This document shows, piece after piece, positions 11,402 to 19,427 of a stretch of 64,000 nucleotides of DNA (its first letter is position 1; each line of letters begins with the position of its first letter). The notes under the pieces are model-generated. The model did not search any database. It saw only the letters and a list, made by a program, of their open reading frames with translations, and was not told where the DNA came from. This DNA is from Dama dama (taxonomy: Eukaryota; Chordata; Mammalia; Artiodactyla; Cervidae). The stretch lies in assembly GCF_033118175.1 (NCBI RefSeq), contig NC_083701.1, forward strand, positions 6,839,501-6,903,500. The letters run 5' to 3'. The position numbers and the translations under genes were made by a program.

Positions 11402-11884
11402 TTACTTTGCCAACAAATGTCCATCTGGTTAAGTCTATGTTTTTTCCAGTGGTTATGTATGGATGTGAGAGTTGGACTGTGAAGAAAGCTGAGTGCCAAA
11501 AAATTGATGCTTTTCAACTGTGGTGTTGGAGAAGACTCTTGAGAGTCCTTTGGACTGCAAGGAGATCCAACCAGTCCATCCTGAAGGAGATCAGTCCTGG
11601 GTGTTCATTGGAAGGACTCATGCTGAAGCTGAAACTCCAATACTTTGACCACCTCATGCGAAGAGTTGACTCATTGGAAAAGACTCTGATGCTGGGAGGG
11701 ATTGAAGGCAGGAGGAGAAGGGGATGACAGAGGATGAGATGGCTGGATGGCATCACCGACTCGATGGGCATGAGTTTGAGTAAACTCTGGGAGTTTTTGA
11801 TGGACAGGAAGGCCTGGCGTGCTGTGATTCATGGGGTCGCAAAGAGTTGGACACAACTGAGCGATTGAACTGAACTGAACTGAG
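11402..11884 (+). mobile_element. BovB LINE, 3' fragment
   Basis: Open from 11407 to 11727 with the ORF2 C-terminal motifs VVMYGCESWTVKKAECQKID and RSNQSILKEISPGCSLEGLM, then a stop. It ends TTGAACTGAACTGAACTGA. 5'-truncated. Confidence 0.92.
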
Positions 11885-12592
11885 AACACAATATAAGCAG
11901 ACACTGCATACAGCTGAAGACAAAGGGATGAAAGATGTTTTATTACATTTTTGATAACTGCATTTCAGTATAAGACAAAATAGAGGTATGCACTGCATGT
12001 ATTTTGGAGCTCAGGGGAAAGACACCTAATGTAGGTGGTGGAAACTGGTGAAAGTTTCCTGGAAGATCATCTTAAAATCCAAGCACAAGCTAGTAGATAT
12101 TCTGTTTAAGGGTTTAGAACCAATGGATCAGTAGAGGACTCTAAGACATATGAGTTCATACGTGGTGAGAGATGAAGGTGGGTTTGTGGGAAATTTAAAG
12201 TTCATGGAACCACATGGTAGGTCTGCATCTATGTGAGGCCATCAAGATTCTGCTCTCTGTGTAACTGGTAACTCTTAAAGGATTTTAGAGAAAACGATAT
12301 CATCAGGTACTTATTTCAAAAGAAATCTCACTGACTAGTCTGTAAATAAAGATGGATGTGATTGGATAAAAATTAAGGCAGAAGAAGAAGAAGACTGTTG
12401 CAGTAATATGAGTGAGCTTAATGGTACTTGTAATTGAGGGAGTCCTGAGAAACATGAAGGGGACGAGTGGATTCCAGAGATCTTAGGAGACTGAACCAGT
12501 AGAACTTAGAAACTGCGTACAGGGGTGAGGAAGGAGAGCCAGAGTAAAGAGTGAATACCAGATAAAGACAGGCATCTGAATTTATTACATGG
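11885..12592. other. gene-free spacer
   Basis: Unassigned; a short GAAGAAGAAGAAG run lies near 12381. It ends in the left TSD copy of the next SINE. Confidence 0.4.
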
Positions 12593-12603
12593 AAGACATA
12601 AGG

Positions 12604-12719
12604 GGCTTCCAAGGTGACTCAGTGGTAAAAGAATCTGCCTCCCAATGTAGGAGACGCAGGAGACTCAGGTCTGATCTCTGAGTAAGGAAGATCCCCTGAA
12701 GGAGGAAATTACAACACAC
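12604..12719 (+). mobile_element. Bov-tA SINE, left part, split by provirus
   Basis: Head and B box of a SINE (GGCTTCCAAGGTGACTCAGT to GGAGGAAATTACAACACAC). The text stops mid-element where the LTR begins and resumes at 18410. The TSD of the SINE, AAGACATAAGG (12593-12603), reappears as AAGACGTAAGG at 18523-18533, beyond the provirus. The provirus therefore inserted into an already resident SINE. Confidence 0.93.
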
Positions 12720-13123
12720 TGTTATGCCCGATGTCCAAATCCCCGAGCGGGAAGAGAGAAGGCCTTCAAGCCAATGCAACTCGCAAGAAAGGAAGTTTAT
12801 TACTGACTCGAGCCAGGACTCTCCGCCCCGCAACCAACGCAGTGGTGCGAGTCAGAGAGCCCCGAGCCCAAGCTGTTACACAAATTTATAGGGTGGGAAG
12901 TGGATTGGTTACACGTTTGCAAAGCAATTTCATTGGTCAATACTTTTGCGCATGCGGGACTTTCCTGGGGGTTTCCGCCCCGTTCCTAATTTCCTAATTG
13001 GCAAACATCGGTGAAAGCTAATTGGTCCTAATTGGCAAACAGTGGTCATTGTTAAGCAAAAGCTACCTGATAGTAGGAAGGCCCACTCCTAATCTAAGTT
13101 GTGTTACTTCTGCTCGCCTCACA
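12720..13123 (-). repeat. 3' LTR of the provirus
   Basis: 404 bp. By hand comparison with 18007-18409 I count 11 substitutions and one 1-bp indel (about 2.7% difference). All substitutions are transitions, and several fall at CpG. On the minus strand a TATAAA box is at 12885-12890, an AATAAA poly(A) signal at 12796-12801, and several CCAAT boxes lie upstream. Confidence 0.93.
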
Positions 13124-13134
13124 TTCCCCCCTGT
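13124..13134 (-). promoter_or_regulatory. polypurine tract
   Basis: Minus-strand ACAGGGGGGAA directly precedes the LTR start TGTGAGG. This is the expected plus-strand DNA primer position and fixes both proviral orientation and the LTR boundary. Confidence 0.85.
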
Positions 13135-13139
13135 CTGTT

Positions 13140-13650
13140 GTTCAAATAGAGGAATCTTCCTCTTTTCCATCTTGGGCCGCTGACACTATAAGGTAGTTGA
13201 AAACAAGACTCAAACCATCTCTGCTGGGCTTCCTGTTCTTTCTAATCAAGACCACCTCAGACAAGGAAGTCAAAGACTTCTCTAAATGACTGATTCTCTT
13301 ACCACTCTTGTATGGTCTGCATAGAAACCTCGCAGACCCTACCCTGTTGGAGAAAAATCAAGTCATCTACAGCAGCTCGTAGGGAGGAAAGCCCTTGGCC
13401 TTGCAGAGATAGTAAAGCTTGGTTCACCCATATCTGAGGTACTTGGCCCTGCGGGTTGCGCCACACTCGGGTCTACCAAATCTCTGTTTCCTATGTCCCA
13501 TTCCCGGGGCCCATCACAAGAGGTTACACAGCTTCAGCTCCTGCAATAATCAGCAGGAGAATTAGGAGACCTCCCGGCAGATGAGTCAAAGGATTTGACG
13601 GGTGAGGTCTTGCCTTCCATTCTGCTCCTGTTCTTCCGGTGTGGCTTGCC
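13140..13650 (-). pseudogene. env remnant, mostly deleted
   Basis: A hydrophobic signal-peptide-like stretch (GGLLILLLIIAGAEAV, ending at about 13524) follows the integrase end. Fragments resembling the transmembrane subunit then appear in shifting frames (ADHTRVVRES near 13300; EAQQRWFES near 13220). Nearly all of the surface subunit is missing, and stops and frameshifts interrupt the rest. It cannot encode an envelope protein. The boundary with integrase is approximate. Confidence 0.65.
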
Positions 13651-14214
13651 GCACGTGATTGCAGTGAACCCAGGGTCCAATCCCGTCGACCTTTACAGCA
13701 GTAGGAGTGGTAAGGAAAACATAAGGGCCTTTCCATCTAGGTTCTGATACACACAGGAGGGGTCTTCCATACAGAATCTCAAAAGGGCAGCTTATAAGGG
13801 GTGTTACGTGCCTGAAAGAGTGCGAAGGGAAGGAGGGTCACCCAGTCCTCGCCAGTCTCTATTGCCAACTTCGTCCTGATTCATTCTCTCAACGTGTCCT
13901 GAGCTCTGGGGATTATATTCACAATATAACTTCCATTTCGTCCCCAGAGCTTGGGCCAGCCCTTGTACAATCTGGCTCACAAAGGCAGGTCCGTTATCAG
14001 AGCCCATAGTCACCAGCAGCCTGTACCTAGGCACTATCTCCTCTAAGCTCTCCCTTCCACTCACCCCAAGAAGGTATCACCAGAACCAACATACAGCAAT
14101 ACCTGTACTTGTCTGGCCTTACCTCAGTGAAATCTATCTCCAAGTGTTGCCCTGGCTCTTCCCCTCGGTACCTCGTTCACGCTTCGCAAGCCTGGATTAT
14201 CCAGTTGTATTTTC
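13651..14214 (-). pseudogene. integrase (pol) remnant
   Basis: Three blocks occur in order on the minus strand. The zinc-site region (WIIQACEA, then a stop, then GEEPGQHLEIDFTEV at about 14190-14120) comes first. The catalytic-core piece TMGSDNGPAFVSQIVQGLAQ with CEYNPQSSGHVERMNQ (about 14010-13880) is next. The C-terminal EPRWKGPYVFLTTPTAVKVD (about 13745-13680) is last. Deletions and frameshifts separate them. The N-terminal zinc domain is cut by the SLC25A3 junction at about 14215-14225. Confidence 0.85.
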
Positions 14215-14651
14215 CTCAAACACTGATCAACATGCAGATTCAGTCCATATTTGCTTTCATTTATCTACTGAGTGTATCCAAGCTTCTTCTGTCGGACTCT
14301 GGCATCTCAGGGGGAGGAGGGCGAGGGAGCCTGAAGTAGACCTTCACAGAATCATAGATAAACCACTGTAGTGCAGTCAGAGTGCCGATCATGATGATAC
14401 CCTTCCATACACCTCTAAATCCAAGTCTCTTGAGGATCTGAGAGGCACTGCTACCCTTCTCCTTATTCAACACAGACACCACGGAATCGGCAACAGTACG
14501 TTCAAAGCAGGCAAACTTCTCATCCAAAGAGGAGCAACCCCCTTGTAGAATGCCTTTAAGTCTTCTTCCTTATACATTTTGGGAGCTGCATCCCTCAGAG
14601 TGTTACCGTAACCTGGTTGGGTTTGAATTCGAACTTTAGCAGCTTCCATAG
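14215..14651 (-). pseudogene. SLC25A3 (mitochondrial phosphate carrier) segment B
   Basis: Minus-strand protein EAAKVRIQTQPGYGNTLRDA followed by KMYKEEDLKAFYKGVAPLWM, then KFACFERTV, DSVVSVLNKEKGSSASQILK and IIMIGTLTALQWFIYDSVKV up to RPPPPEMPES, the C-terminus of the carrier. Text resembling its 3' UTR follows to about 14220. Several short deletions relative to the known protein are visible: a frame-shifting loss after PLWMR, a large one between FERTV and ADSVV, and a four-residue loss in the GVWKG-IIMIG region. No introns and no poly(A). SLC25A3 normally imports phosphate into mitochondria; this copy is dead. Confidence 0.93.
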
Positions 14652-14721
14652 CCTCACTCAGAGCCTCATTACGGGAGTAATGAGCTCTTGAACCCCTGTG
14701 GGAGGCAGGTCCAAGTTAATT
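14652..14721 (-). pseudogene. RT palm fragment embedded in SLC25A3
   Basis: Between the two carrier segments the minus strand reads QLTWTCLPQGFKSS, a gammaretroviral RT fingers/palm motif. On the plus strand, CCTCACTCAGAGCCTC and TTGAACCCCTGTGGGA match CCTCACTCAGCGCCTC and TTGAACCTCTGTGGGA at about 15553-15585 in the provirus's own RT. That copy lacks about 19 bp found here. This is therefore a second copy of a retroviral segment inside host sequence. Confidence 0.85.
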
Positions 14722-15050
14722 GTCAGCAAAGAATTCAGCACTGGCAGAGGCAGCCAAATACAGTGATGTGCGCCACAGATAGGCATTCTCTCCAAGCATG
14801 TAAAAGCCAAACTTGCAAAGCCCCTGCAGGGAGTAGCCAATGAGGATCGGGGCCCATCCTTTGGCCAAACCACGGAAACCATCCTTTTTGAGTGTAACTG
14901 AAAATCCATTAAGTATGCCCTTGTACTTCTGTGGTGAAATGCATACGGCATTTCACCAAATCCAGAGGAACAACAGCAGTGTGTGTCAGACCACAACTTA
15001 AAGACCCCACCAAAGCCACACAATGCATAAAACTTCACGGAGCCATATTC
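14722..15050 (-). pseudogene. SLC25A3 segment A
   Basis: Starts at EYGS-KFYALCGFGGV on the minus strand, in frame with the preceding RNase H fragment. It continues through HTAVVPLDLVKCRM, KYKGILNGFSVTLKKDG, FRGLAKGWAP, LQGLCKFGFY and ENAYLWRTSLYLAASASAEF in alternating frames. The transit peptide and roughly the first 60 residues are absent. A short deletion removes residues after GFY. Carrier text stops at FFAD, where the embedded RT fragment begins. The mature-mRNA structure (no introns) points to capture from RNA. Confidence 0.92.
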
Positions 15051-15150
15051 GGCGGCTCCAGCTTTCCTTTGCCCATCTCTTACATAGCTGCTCCCATTGG
15101 TGAACCATACTAGCTCACTGTTGTCTAGGGGTACATCAGGTTAAGTCTTT
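15051..15150 (-). pseudogene. RNase H fragment
   Basis: Minus-strand LDNSELVWFTNGSSYVRDGQ then RKAGA. The aspartate usual in this RNase H motif reads as Asn (TNGSS). The frame runs straight into SLC25A3 at 15050-15055 without a break in reading. The rest of RNase H is missing. Confidence 0.8.
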
Positions 15151-16008
15151 TCGTGCCGCCAGGGCCTCAGCCAGTATCTCGCTGCAATCATGGAGTTACA
15201 AACAGCTGGAATGGCTTATTTGGGTTAGGCAGGGCAAGGGCTGGGGCTTCTAGTAGGGCCCATCTGAGTGTCTGGAAAGCCTGTTTCATTGGCTCAGTCC
15301 AAGTCAGTTTGGGGTCTCTTTACTTCCCTCATACAAGGGCCGGGCCTTCTCAGCAAACCCCATGATCCACAGTCTACAATATCCAACAGTTCCCAGAAAC
15401 TCTCACCTGGCGGGGGGGTCTTGGGCCTTCATGGTCTGGGTTAGCCACCTTTGCCCCTGCCTGATCTTATACTCCAAACAGGTGACCTCTTGCCGGGCTA
15501 TTAATTGTGTAGCAGAAGGACCTCTGGGTGGCAAGTCTGATATTCGTAGAGGTCCTCACTCAGCGCCTCTTGAACCTCTGTGGGATTACCGGTTGGCCTT
15601 CCCACTCGGTCCACTCAAAGGCAAATATCTCCTGGCTCTAGGCCGCCAGGGGTAGGCTGAAAAAGGCATCTTTCTCAGGAGGGTATATGGGTTAGAGACA
15701 GTGGGGTGTATGTCACTCACCCGTTTGTTGCTGTCCCCCCTGGCTTCTTCACCGGCAGTAAGGGGGTGTTCCAAGGGGATTGACACCGCTTGAGAATTCC
15801 GGCATCCATGAGACGTCGAATGTGGGGAGCGATCCTCCACCGAGCTTCCTGGCTCATGGGGTACCATCTCACCCTCACAGGAGTTGCCTAGGCCTTTAGC
15901 TCGATGACGACCGGATGTCTGTTTGGCCAGTCCCATCCCTGCTGTTTCAGCCCAGGCCAACGGGTATTTATTCATCTCTTAAGGCTAGGGATCATTCTCC
16001 CAGCTCTG
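15151..16008 (-). pseudogene. reverse transcriptase (pol) remnant
   Basis: From high to low coordinate on the minus strand: YPLAWAETAGMGLAKQT (about 15960-15910), WYPMSQEARWRIAPHIRRLM, CQSPWNTPLLPVKKPG, NKRVSDIHPTVSNPYTLL, FAFEWTEWEG, EALSEDLYEYQTCHPEVLLL, then a jump to thumb/connection text (EAPALALPNPNKPFQLFVT near 15290-15240). Stops and frame changes are frequent. The YXDD catalytic block is deleted. The copy cannot make a polymerase. Confidence 0.85.
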
Positions 16009-16409
16009 TAACTGAATAAAACCCAATGGCCTCTCCTTTCTTAGCATAATCAGTACTGCTATGACACAGGAATGGGATCTCATTTCTCTCCATTTCCTGC
16101 TTTAACCACTCTCTCCCCAAGAGTTCTCACCTGCTTAAGCCTCTCTCTAGAAGGGACAGATGTTCACAATATCATCAATAGCCCACCACTGATCAGCAAG
16201 GTAAAGTGCCACAGCTGTGAGTGAGTCCTCAAGTGCAAAAAGAGGAAGAACTTTCTGGGTCTGATCTCCACCATAGAGAGGTACAAAGCCTACATTTGAC
16301 AGGCTAATAGGAAAACATTCTGGATTTTCAGGGTCCCCACACCTCAGATCTAACATGTAACCTTCAGCAGAATTTTCCAGTTCTTCATGACTGCAATTAT
16401 CCAACATCC
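16009..16409 (-). pseudogene. FAM169A N-terminal segment captured in pol
   Basis: A 103-aa frame on the minus strand (16458-16147) starts in protease (VIPECPVPLLGRDLL) and continues without a stop into MLDNCSHEELENSAEGYMLD, GDPENPECFPISLSNVGFVP, LYGGDQTQKVLPLFALEDSL and TAVALYLADQWWAIDDIV. Further frames hold LKQVRTLGERVV, QEMERNEIPFLCHSS and KKGEAIGFYSV. This is the N-terminal part of FAM169A, a nuclear-envelope/lamin-associated protein. Small deletions (after PECF, after GERVV, before KKGEA) and the lack of introns resemble the SLC25A3 segment. The match is from recall of the family, not a search. Confidence 0.82.
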
Positions 16410-16625
16410 ACAACAAGTCTCTTCCAAGTAGAGGGACTGGGCATTCTGGTATCACCAAAAACGAATGGGACTCCTGGTGGGTCCCCAGATCTACTTTTCA
16501 TTAATATCTTTTTGTCCCCGTGGCTCCTTGCACCAAGCTGGTCTACCATGAAGCCAACGGGTTTCCCTTCCACATATATGGTTACCCAGGACTCGGGGAG
16601 GGGTGCCGAGTCTTGACTCCCCTAG
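16410..16625 (-). pseudogene. protease remnant
   Basis: Minus strand WVTIYVEGKPVGFMVD (about 16590-16540), then the flap/C-terminal region VIPECPVPLLGRDLL (about 16455-16415). The residues after the catalytic Asp read QLGA, not the family's TGA, so the active-site loop is altered. The frame fuses to FAM169A. Confidence 0.8.
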
Positions 16626-17420
16626 TCACTGTCTTCCCCCGCATATAGAACTCGAGTTCCAGGGGAGATTCTCTGTCTCTGGGTCGTACCTCTCCTCAGG
16701 TTCCTCTTAGGGCACTCGTTTTATCCAGTGCCCCTGTTCTCTCCAGTAGGTGCACTGATCTTTCTTTAGGGCCTGCCTTTTTGGTTTCTCCTTTTCTCTT
16801 GTCCAGGGGTCTCGAGGTTCCCTCAATTCTGTTCTGGCTTTTATCCCCACAAAAAGAATCTGGGCTAGCTCCCTCTGGTTCTTCCGGTTTTCCCTCGTTC
16901 TATCCTTCCTGATCTTCTCAGCTAATTCCCTTTCCTCCTGTCGAATTCGTTCTTCCCTTTCTTCTGGAGTCTCCCTATTATTCTCCCAATCCCTCTATCT
17001 TTTGTAATTTCTTCCTAATATCTGGGGCTGCCTGATTTACAAATGCTAACAGAACTGTAGCACGTGACTCCTCAGCCTGGGGGTCCATAGGTGTCCATTA
17101 GCCTCTCTAGGAAGGCTGCCGGGCTCTTAGTGGGCTCTTGCCTTACTAAATCGGCTTTCTTGCTATGGCCCGCAGGCCAGCCATCAGAGTCTGGCGGTAC
17201 ACTTGGAGACGCTCCCTACCTTCCGCTCGCTCAGAATCCCAGTTAGGCCGCAACAGAGGAAACCCCTCGTCCACGAGATAAGGCTGAGCGGTTGGCCTCC
17301 TGTAGGCCCCTGGGACCCATTTCCGTGCTTCTGCCAGAATTTGCTCCTGCAACAGCTGCTGACAATCGTAGTGAAAGGAGAGTTTCACCTGGTTGGGCTC
17401 TAGTTACTGAGGCTCACTTA
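16626..17420 (-). pseudogene. gag remnant (capsid and nucleocapsid)
   Basis: Capsid text KLSFHYDCQQLLQEQILAEA and VYRQTLMAGLRAIARKPI (17388-17146) is followed by APDIRKKLQKIEG, a charged ETPEEREERIRQEERELAEK region and one zinc knuckle (16711-16760). There the knuckle reads CTYWREQGHW: its second Cys is Trp, and a frame slip removes the last Cys. Matrix and p12 are almost entirely deleted; the frame upstream meets a stop near 17400. Confidence 0.85.
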
Positions 17421-17537
17421 TTGTAGGGCCTTCAGAGTCCGCCAGAGTGTAGCCCTGGCCGGGACTCATCAATTGCCCCACAGCCATTCGCCTGTTCATT
17501 GAAACTCCTGCCTGAAAAGAGTCTAATTAAAAACCAG

Positions 17538-17912
17538 AGACAATGCCGGCACACACACAAATACGGACAAACACGGAGAGCCGAAGACAAACACACAGAC
17601 AGACAAACGTCGGCCGACAACACAGCGCTGGGTTTTCGGGCCCCCTGACCAGACCAGACTCGGGATCAGGAGAGAAACTCTCCTTCCCACAGAGCCGGCT
17701 GCCTTCCAGCGCGCTCGCTGGCCTCGGCCTTACGCCGGCTAGAGAAAGCTTTCTCCTGTGCCAGATACCTCCCTGCTTTACAGCAGAGCCCTGGTTTTAC
17801 TCTGGACTTCCTGTCCTGCCTGAGACAATGCTGGCACACACACAAACACGGAGAGCCAAAGACAAACACACAGACAGCTGACAACACAACGCTGGGTTTT
17901 CAGGCCCCCTGA
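17538..17912 (-). repeat. duplicated block in the proviral leader
   Basis: About 90 bp occur twice with a 284-bp offset: 17538-17650 and 17822-17912. Both copies carry ACACACACAAA, CACGGAGAGCC, AAGACAAACACACAGACAG and CGCTGGGTTTTC followed by GGCCCCCTGA. The duplication lies between the primer-binding site and gag, where packaging signals normally sit. Confidence 0.85.
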
Positions 17913-17986
17913 GTTTTCCTGAGCACCGGTGCTATTATCTATGCTTCCCCTCTGACCTGGAAGTGTTCTTTTCCCCCGGTAAAGGG

Positions 17987-18004
17987 ATCCCAGACGAGCC
18001 CCCA
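17987..18004 (-). promoter_or_regulatory. primer-binding site, tRNA-Pro type
   Basis: Minus-strand TGGGGGCTCGTCTGGGAT, two bases inside the 5' LTR, matches the tRNA-Pro 3'-end complement used by many gammaretroviruses except one C-to-T change at a CpG. This sets the element as ERV-P-like. Confidence 0.88.
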
Positions 18005-18006
18005 AA

Positions 18007-18409
18007 TGTTACGCCCGATGTCCGAATCCCCGAGCGGGAAGAGAGAAGGCCTTCAAGCCAATGCAACTCGCAAGAAAGGAAGTTTATTACTGACTCGAGC
18101 CAGGACTCTCCGCCCGCAACCAATGCAGTGGTGCGAGTCAGAGAGCCCCGAGCCCAAGCTGTTACACAAATTTATAGGGTGAGAAGCGGATTGGTTACAC
18201 GTTTGCAAAGCAATTTCATTGGTCAATACTTTCGCGCATGCGGGACTTTCCTGGGGGTTTCCGCCCCATTCCTAATTTCCTAATTGGCAAACATCAGTGA
18301 AAGCTAATTGGTCCTAATTGGCAAACAGTGGTCATTGTTAAGCGAAAGCTACCTGATAGTAGGAAGGCCTACTCCTAATCTAAGTTGCGTTACTTCTGCT
18401 CGCCTCACA
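18007..18409 (-). repeat. 5' LTR of the provirus
   Basis: 403 bp, TG...CA. Minus-strand TATAAA at 18171-18176, poly(A) signal AATAAA at 18083-18088, and CCAAT boxes (complement ATTGG) at several points upstream of the TATA box. The transcription start should lie just below 18171. This copy keeps more CpG sites than the 3' LTR. Confidence 0.93.
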
Positions 18410-18522
18410 ACTCCAGTATTCTTGTCTGGAAAATCCAATGGGCAGAGGAGCCTGGTGGATTGCAGTCCATGGTGTCGCAAAGAGTCAGACACAACTGAGC
18501 GACTGAGCACACACACACACAC
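18410..18522 (+). mobile_element. Bov-tA SINE, right part, with CA tail
   Basis: Continues the SINE interrupted at 12719 (ACTCCAGTATTCTTGTCTGG to GACACAACTGAGCGACTGAG), ends in a short (CA)n, and is followed by the SINE's right TSD copy at 18523-18533. Confidence 0.93.
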
Positions 18523-18533
18523 AAGACGTAAGG

Positions 18534-18960
18534 CAATGGAATCAATCAGAGACGGTTCTATATTGGAGGTAACATTAACTGGTGGTCTAGAGGCCAAGTG
18601 TCATTGATTCTCTGTTGGTTTCCCTGAAGCCAAGTGACTCCTTTCAAGCTCGTTGTGAGCTCACTGAGGGTAGAAGTAGTATGCTTGAGGGGACAAAGTT
18701 ACCCCTGAGCAACAGTCACCATTTTTAGGTTGGTTGTTATTAACTACCTGAACATGAGTCTTATTCAGGGAAACAGAATTAGGAGAAGTGAACTTTCTAG
18801 AGCTTGTGTATAGGTGATGAGACTCAGGAAAGCAGTAAGCTGTGATTGGCAAAGTGGAGGGGTAAACGATAGAGTCAAGGGTTGAATCAGGACTGATAAG
18901 ATTTCAGTGCTTATGCTCTTTCACCTCTAACTCATGAGCAGAAACAATTTACAGGGTATC
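18534..18960. other. gene-free spacer
   Basis: No coding or repeat signal recognised. Confidence 0.4.
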
Positions 18961-19159
18961 ACTTCCCTGGTGGTTAAGATGGTAAAGAATCTGCCTGCAA
19001 TGCCGGAGACCCAGGTTTGATTCCTGGATGGGGAAGATCCCCTGGAAAAGGAAATTGCAACTCACTCCAGTATTCTTGCCTAGAGAATCCCATCAACAGA
19101 GGAGCCTGGAGGGCTGCAGTCCACGGGGTCACAAAGAGTTGGACACAACTGAGTGACTA

Positions 19160-19160
<1 letters not shown>
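18961..19160 (+). mobile_element. Bov-tA SINE
   Basis: Complete head-to-tail copy (ACTTCCCTGGTGGTTAAGAT to GGACACAACTGAGTGACTAA) whose 3' end has expanded into the adjoining CA microsatellite. Confidence 0.9.

Positions 19161-19203
<43 letters not shown>
19161..19203. repeat. (CA)n microsatellite
   Basis: About 21 uninterrupted CA units between two plus-strand SINEs. Its length and purity make it probably polymorphic. Confidence 0.95.
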
Positions 19204-19205
<2 letters not shown>

Positions 19206-19208
<3 letters not shown>

Positions 19209-19427
19209 GAGGCTTGCCAGGTGGTGCTAGTGGTAAAGAACCCACCTGCCATTGCAGGAGACATAAGAGATGCTGGTTTGACTTGGGTAGGGAATGACGC
19301 CTGGAGGAGGAACTAGCAACCAACTCCGGTATTCCTGTCTTGAGAAGTCCATGGACAGAAGAGCCTGATGGTCCATATGGTCACAAAGGGTCGGACATGA
19401 ATGAGCAGCTAACACTTCCACTTTCAC
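19206..19427 (+). mobile_element. Bov-tA SINE, diverged
   Basis: GGCTTGCCAGGTGGTGCTAG to CTAACACTTCCACTTTCAC. Body mutated (CAACTCCGGTATTCCTGTCT). Tandem to the preceding SINE in the same orientation. Confidence 0.85.

Larger units (their letters stand above)
12720..18409 (-). mobile_element. gammaretrovirus-like (ERV1) provirus with host-mRNA segments
   Basis: A 5.7-kb provirus on the minus strand. Order in its own sense: LTR (18007-18409), primer-binding site, leader, gag remnant, protease remnant, FAM169A segment, RT remnant, RNase H fragment, SLC25A3 segment with an embedded RT fragment, integrase, env remnant, polypurine tract, LTR (12720-13123). Both LTRs have TG...CA ends in either reading. 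Flanking ACAC (12716-12719) and ACTC (18410-18413) may be a 4-bp target duplication with one change, the length usual for gammaretroviruses. Every retroviral frame is broken. No functional product is expected. Confidence 0.92.

Noticed and set aside
14215..15050. SLC25A3 as a working host gene on the minus strand
   Set aside because: No introns, N-terminal third missing, an RT fragment inside it, several frame-shifting deletions, and no promoter of its own.
15586..15975. A 129-aa minus-strand frame as a novel protein
   Set aside because: It only partly follows the RT frame (YPLAWAETAGMGLAKQT, then NKRVSDIHPTVSNPY). The rest is a shifted reading of the same RT text.
17543..17887. Cysteine/valine-rich frames on both strands of the leader
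   Set aside because: They come from translating the CA-rich duplicated leader block. No domain, and position before gag is normally untranslated.
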